From contig VERO01000083.1 in the NCBI GenBank assembly GCA_018882625.1, positions 1 through 8,729 of the forward strand: DNA of 8,729 nt, written 5' to 3'. Source of the DNA: Phycisphaerales bacterium (GTDB lineage: Bacteria; Planctomycetota; Phycisphaerae; Phycisphaerales; SM1A02). Below are positions 6,052 to 8,729 of this stretch, piece by piece. Both the position numbers and the translations under genes were made by a program. Positions within the stretch are counted from its first letter, which is position 1, and every line of letters begins with the position of its first letter. A model generated the notes under the pieces. It made no database searches. It saw nothing but the letters and a program-made list of their open reading frames with translations, and had not been told where the DNA came from.

Positions 6052-7815
6052 TCACCACTCGGGACCGCCCGAGTAGCGGCCGTAGATGTCCGCGAGCGCC
6101 TGCACCATCTCGCCGAGCGTGCACCGCGCATGCGCGCCCGCGATGAGGGCGGGCATCACGTTGGTGCCCGCACGCGCATCGCTGCGGATCGCGTCGAGCG
6201 CGCGCTTCACGCCATCGGCGCTGCGGCTGCGGCGGAACTGCGCGAGGCGGTCGCACTGCTCGGTCTCGACGGTGTGCGGGATCTGCAGGATCTCGACCTG
6301 GCGGTCCTCGTTGCCGTCGGAGTACGCGTTGACGCCGACCACGACGCGGTCGCCGGCCTCCATCTCCTGCCCGAAGCGGTAGCTCGCCTCGGCGATCGAG
6401 CGCCGGAAGTAGCCCTTGTGGATGCCGGACACCACGCCGCCCATGTCATCGATCTCGCGGATGATGCCGTTGGCGTCGCGCTCCATCTGGTCGGTGAGGC
6501 CCTCGACGTACCACGACCCGCCCAGAGGATCGACGGTGCGGTGCACGCCCGTCTCGTGCGCCAGGATCTGCTGCGTGCGCAGCGCCACGCGCACGGCCTG
6601 CTCCGTGGGAAGACCGAGCGTCTCGTCCATCGAGTCGGTGTGCAGGCTCTGGCAGCCGCCGAGCACGCCCGCGAGCGCCTGGAACGCCACGCGCACGATG
6701 TTGTTGAGCGGCTGCTGCTCGGTCAGCGAGCACCCGGCCGTCTGCACGTGCGTGCGCATCAGCCACGAACGCTCGCTCTTCGCGCCGTAGCGCTCGCGCA
6801 TCGCGGTCGCCCAGATGCGGCGTGCGGCGCGGAGCTTGCAGATCTCCTCGAAGAACTCGTTGTGGCTGTTGAAGAAGAAGGAAAGGCGCGGCGCGAAGGC
6901 ATCGACATCAAGCCCGCGGCGCTTGCCGGCCTCGACATACTCCATACCGTCGCGCAGCGTGAAGGCGAGCTCCTGCGTCGCGGTCGACCCAGCCTCTCGG
7001 ATGTGGTAGCCCGAGATCGACACCGAGTTCCACTTGGGCATGCGCTGCGCGGCGAACTCGATCGTGTCGACCACGAGCTTCACCGACGGCTCGGGCGGGT
7101 AGATGAACTCGTTCTGCGCGTGGAACTCCTTGAGGATGTCGTTCTGCAGCGTGCCGCCGAGGCTGGCGATGGGGATCCCGCGCTCCTCCGCCATCGCGAT
7201 GTACATGGCCCAGATGATCGCAGCCGGCGCGTTGATCGTCTGGCTGACGGTGACCTCGCCGATGGGGATGTCCGCATACAGGCGGGCCATGTCGTCGATC
7301 GTCGAGATCGCGACGCCGCAGCGGCCCACCTCTCCCACCGAGAGCGCATCATCGGAGTCGCGCCCCATCAGCGTGGGAAGGTCGAAGGCCGTGGACAGTC
7401 CCGTGTTGGCCTTGGTGCCCTTGGCGTTCTCGAGCAGGTACTTGAAGCGGCGATTGGTGTCGTCGGCGCTGCCGAAGCCCGCGAACTGGCGCATCGTCCA
7501 GAGACGCGACCGGTACATCGTCTTGTGCACGCCCCGCGTGAAGGGGTACTGGCCAGGCTCGCCGATCCTGGGGTGCGGCTTCGACGAATCCTGAGGATCG
7601 GTGGTACCGACCGCATCGGGGCCATAGCGCTCATCGACCACATAGCCCGAGAGCGTCACCGTCTCGGGGTCGACGCCTGCGGTGCGACCCGCCGCAACCT
7701 TGCCGGTGCGGACAGATCCGGACTGGGTCGTGCCCGACTGCCCAGCGGTGGTGGTCACCGTGCCAGCCGTATCGCTCCGGGAGTGATCTGCCGATTGAGT
7801 CGAAGGGGGGTTCAT
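6052..7815 (-). CDS. icmA: B12-dependent acyl-CoA mutase large subunit, isobutyryl-CoA mutase type
   Basis: 587 residues, a member of the methylmalonyl-CoA mutase family that rearranges acyl-CoA carbon skeletons with adenosylcobalamin. Residues 1-50 are Ser/Thr/Gly-rich and unlike the rest. The catalytic TIM-barrel domain starts near QYPFTRGV (89-96). Landmarks are RQFAGFG (109-115), STAFDLPTLMGRDSDD (141-156), TLQNDILKEFHAQNEFIYPP (222-241), SISGYHIREAGSTA (266-279, catalytic His271), APRLSFFF (308-315) and QSLHTDSMDE (389-398). Aligned to the Propionibacterium methylmalonyl-CoA mutase, specificity residues Tyr89 and Arg207 become Phe111 and Gln234, the pair known from isobutyryl-CoA mutase. 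That enzyme interconverts isobutyryl- and n-butyryl-CoA. The protein ends at YGRYSGGPEW with no B12-binding domain, so a separate small subunit is needed and is not seen here. The start at 7815 has AAAGG six bases upstream; the in-frame ATG at 7923 would add unrelated sequence. Many databases would name it simply methylmalonyl-CoA mutase. Confidence 0.88.
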   Translation of the reverse strand: MNPPSTQSADHSRSDTAGTVTTTAGQSGTTQSGSVRTGKVAAGRTAGVDPETVTLSGYVVDERYGPDAVGTTDPQDSSKPHPRIGEPGQYPFTRGVHKTMYRSRLWTMRQFAGFGSADDTNRRFKYLLENAKGTKANTGLSTAFDLPTLMGRDSDDALSVGEVGRCGVAISTIDDMARLYADIPIGEVTVSQTINAPAAIIWAMYIAMAEERGIPIASLGGTLQNDILKEFHAQNEFIYPPEPSVKLVVDTIEFAAQRMPKWNSVSISGYHIREAGSTATQELAFTLRDGMEYVEAGKRRGLDVDAFAPRLSFFFNSHNEFFEEICKLRAARRIWATAMRERYGAKSERSWLMRTHVQTAGCSLTEQQPLNNIVRVAFQALAGVLGGCQSLHTDSMDETLGLPTEQAVRVALRTQQILAHETGVHRTVDPLGGSWYVEGLTDQMERDANGIIREIDDMGGVVSGIHKGYFRRSIAEASYRFGQEMEAGDRVVVGVNAYSDGNEDRQVEILQIPHTVETEQCDRLAQFRRSRSADGVKRALDAIRSDARAGTNVMPALIAGAHARCTLGEMVQALADIYGRYSGGPEW

Positions 7816-7837
7816 GGGATGCCTTTGGGATGCCTTT
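7816..7837. repeat. Exact 11-base tandem duplication spanning the mutase ribosome binding site
   Basis: On the minus strand AAAGGCATCCC is repeated twice back to back, ending right at the mutase ATG (7815). The inner copy places AAAGG six bases before the start, a usable Shine-Dalgarno site, and the outer copy repeats it 11 bases farther upstream. It looks like a recent slippage duplication. Confidence 0.7.
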
Positions 7838-7979
7838 GGCGCACGATCCGCGCGGGAAACCGCCGGTTCCTGATGGTATCGACACAGCCCTGCCCGCAGA
7901 TGCACTTCGGGTACTGCGTGCACCCGCCGCCGGGGGACGAACGGGATGCGCTGGGAGGGACTTGTGCGGCGACCGCCCG

Positions 7980-8729
7980 TCAGCGACCAGTCGAACGGTG
8001 CGACGAGAACAGCGAACGACGCTTGCCCGTGCCCGCGCCCGAGCCCGCCATCGCCCCGCCACCGTGACCGCCTCCGGCGGCAGCCGAAGATCGCCCGCCG
8101 TGACCGCCGCCAGCACCCGCCGACACAGACCTGGCGTGACCGCCACCCTGACGGGCATCCTCGCCGCGCGAGCTGCGCTGTCCGCCTTCGCGGTGCCCGT
8201 GCTCACGACGTGCGCCAGGACCTCGGCCGCCCCGACCCTTGGCGTGGGCCGGTTGCGGATTCGCCCGCTTCGCCGGTGCGTCTGCCCCGACCGCTTCGGG
8301 AGTCACCGTCATCTCGGCAGGCTTCGTGCCGATCAGTCGCTCGATCGCGCGCATGAGGCCAGTCTCGTCCTTGCCGCAGAGCGTGATCGAGATGCCGGTG
8401 GCACCCGCTCGGCCCGTGCGTCCGATGCGGTGCACGTAGGCCTCGGGCTCCACCGGCACATCGAAGTTGACCACGTGCGACACGCCGTCGACATCGATGC
8501 CGCGCGAGGCGACGTCGGTCGCCACCAGTACGCGCACCGCACCCGAGCGGAACGCGTCGAGCGCGCGCTGCCTCTGGTTCTGCGCCTTGTTGCCGTGGAT
8601 CGCGGCCGCCGCGATGCCGGCGCCCTCGAGACGGCGCACCACCTTGTCGGCGCCGTGCTTCGTGCGCGTGAACACGAGCGTGCGCGTCACGGACTCATCG
8701 CGCAGGACCGCATGCAGCGTCCCCTGCTT
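7980..8729 (-). CDS. rhlE: DEAD-box RNA helicase, RhlE-like, C-terminal part (5' end beyond window)
   Basis: ATP-dependent RNA helicase of the RhlE group, which remodels RNA in ribosome assembly or mRNA decay. Only the last 249 residues are present. The reading frame stays open to the window edge, so the GTG at 8690 is an internal valine and not the start. The visible part is RecA domain 2: motif IV LVFTRTKHGADKV (18-30 from the edge), IHGNKAQNQRQRALDAF (44-60), motif V LVATDVASRGID (68-79) and motif VI YVHRIGRTGRAG (98-109). The Walker A and DEAD motifs of domain 1 must lie to the right. After residue 135 the protein becomes a Gly/Arg/His/Ala-rich basic tail that ends KRRSLFSSHRSTGR, typical of RhlE tails that bind RNA without specificity. 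It lies 164 bases upstream of the mutase gene on the same strand; that gap contains no gene or RNA that I can recognise. Confidence 0.93.
   Translation of the reverse strand, partial: KQGTLHAVLRDESVTRTLVFTRTKHGADKVVRRLEGAGIAAAAIHGNKAQNQRQRALDAFRSGAVRVLVATDVASRGIDVDGVSHVVNFDVPVEPEAYVHRIGRTGRAGATGISITLCGKDETGLMRAIERLIGTKPAEMTVTPEAVGADAPAKRANPQPAHAKGRGGRGPGARREHGHREGGQRSSRGEDARQGGGHARSVSAGAGGGHGGRSSAAAGGGHGGGAMAGSGAGTGKRRSLFSSHRSTGR

Noticed and set aside
5956..8067. 703-codon plus-strand reading frame opposite the mutase gene
   Set aside because: It mirrors the mutase codon pattern on the other strand, shows no domain, and runs through both the mutase gene and the intergenic gap. It is a shadow frame.
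7873..8067. Small plus-strand protein beginning MVSTQPCPQMHFGYCVH in the helicase-mutase gap
   Set aside because: The cysteines looked suggestive, but there is no Shine-Dalgarno site, half of it lies antisense to the helicase tail, and the rest is compositionally biased.
8690..8692. GTG at 8690 as the helicase start
   Set aside because: The frame continues to the window edge with typical RhlE residues before it, and a start here would remove the whole ATPase domain.

Overview
The window is a high-GC stretch (roughly two thirds G+C by eye) of a bacterial chromosome. It is tightly packed, with seven complete genes and one cut by the right edge, and no gene-free stretch above about 165 bases. 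Several features fit a planctomycete, possibly of the Phycisphaerae type: a free-standing LigD-type phosphoesterase domain, a secreted protein with repeated YHS-like cysteine motifs, few clear Shine-Dalgarno sites, and a long-form S-adenosylhomocysteine hydrolase. This placement is inference from gene content, not a phylogenetic result. I see no rRNA, tRNA, CRISPR array, transposase or phage gene.

Left part (1-3540). ahcY (S-adenosylhomocysteine hydrolase) is on the minus strand and ends in a long hairpin. It is divergent from a secreted protein built of three cysteine repeats with an exact 68-residue period. The short AT-richer gap between them carries a plausible sigma70-type promoter reading into ahcY and a perfect tandem octamer just downstream of that promoter. 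The cysteine-repeat gene converges, across a probable two-way terminator, on an ArsR-type regulator fused to a SAM-dependent methyltransferase. That architecture is known in SAH-responsive regulators of the methionine cycle (SahR), so ahcY, the octamer repeat and the fusion protein may form one small SAH-sensing circuit.

Middle part (3541-5938). A TPR lipoprotein gene lies 18 bases upstream of the regulator gene and is probably co-transcribed with it. Divergent from the lipoprotein is a small gene for a stand-alone phosphoesterase domain like the LigD N-terminal domain. Its 3' end overlaps the 3' end of hisS (histidyl-tRNA synthetase) by 71 bases on opposite strands.

Right part (5939-8729). 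Three minus-strand genes lie in a row: a truncated RhlE-like DEAD-box RNA helicase, a B12-dependent acyl-CoA mutase large subunit, and hisS. The mutase has the Phe/Gln active-site pair of isobutyryl-CoA mutase rather than the Tyr/Arg pair of methylmalonyl-CoA mutase. It has no cobalamin-binding domain, and no partner subunit lies in the window. Most of the content is housekeeping. The possible new biology is the SahR-like circuit, the triple cysteine-repeat protein and the mutase specificity.
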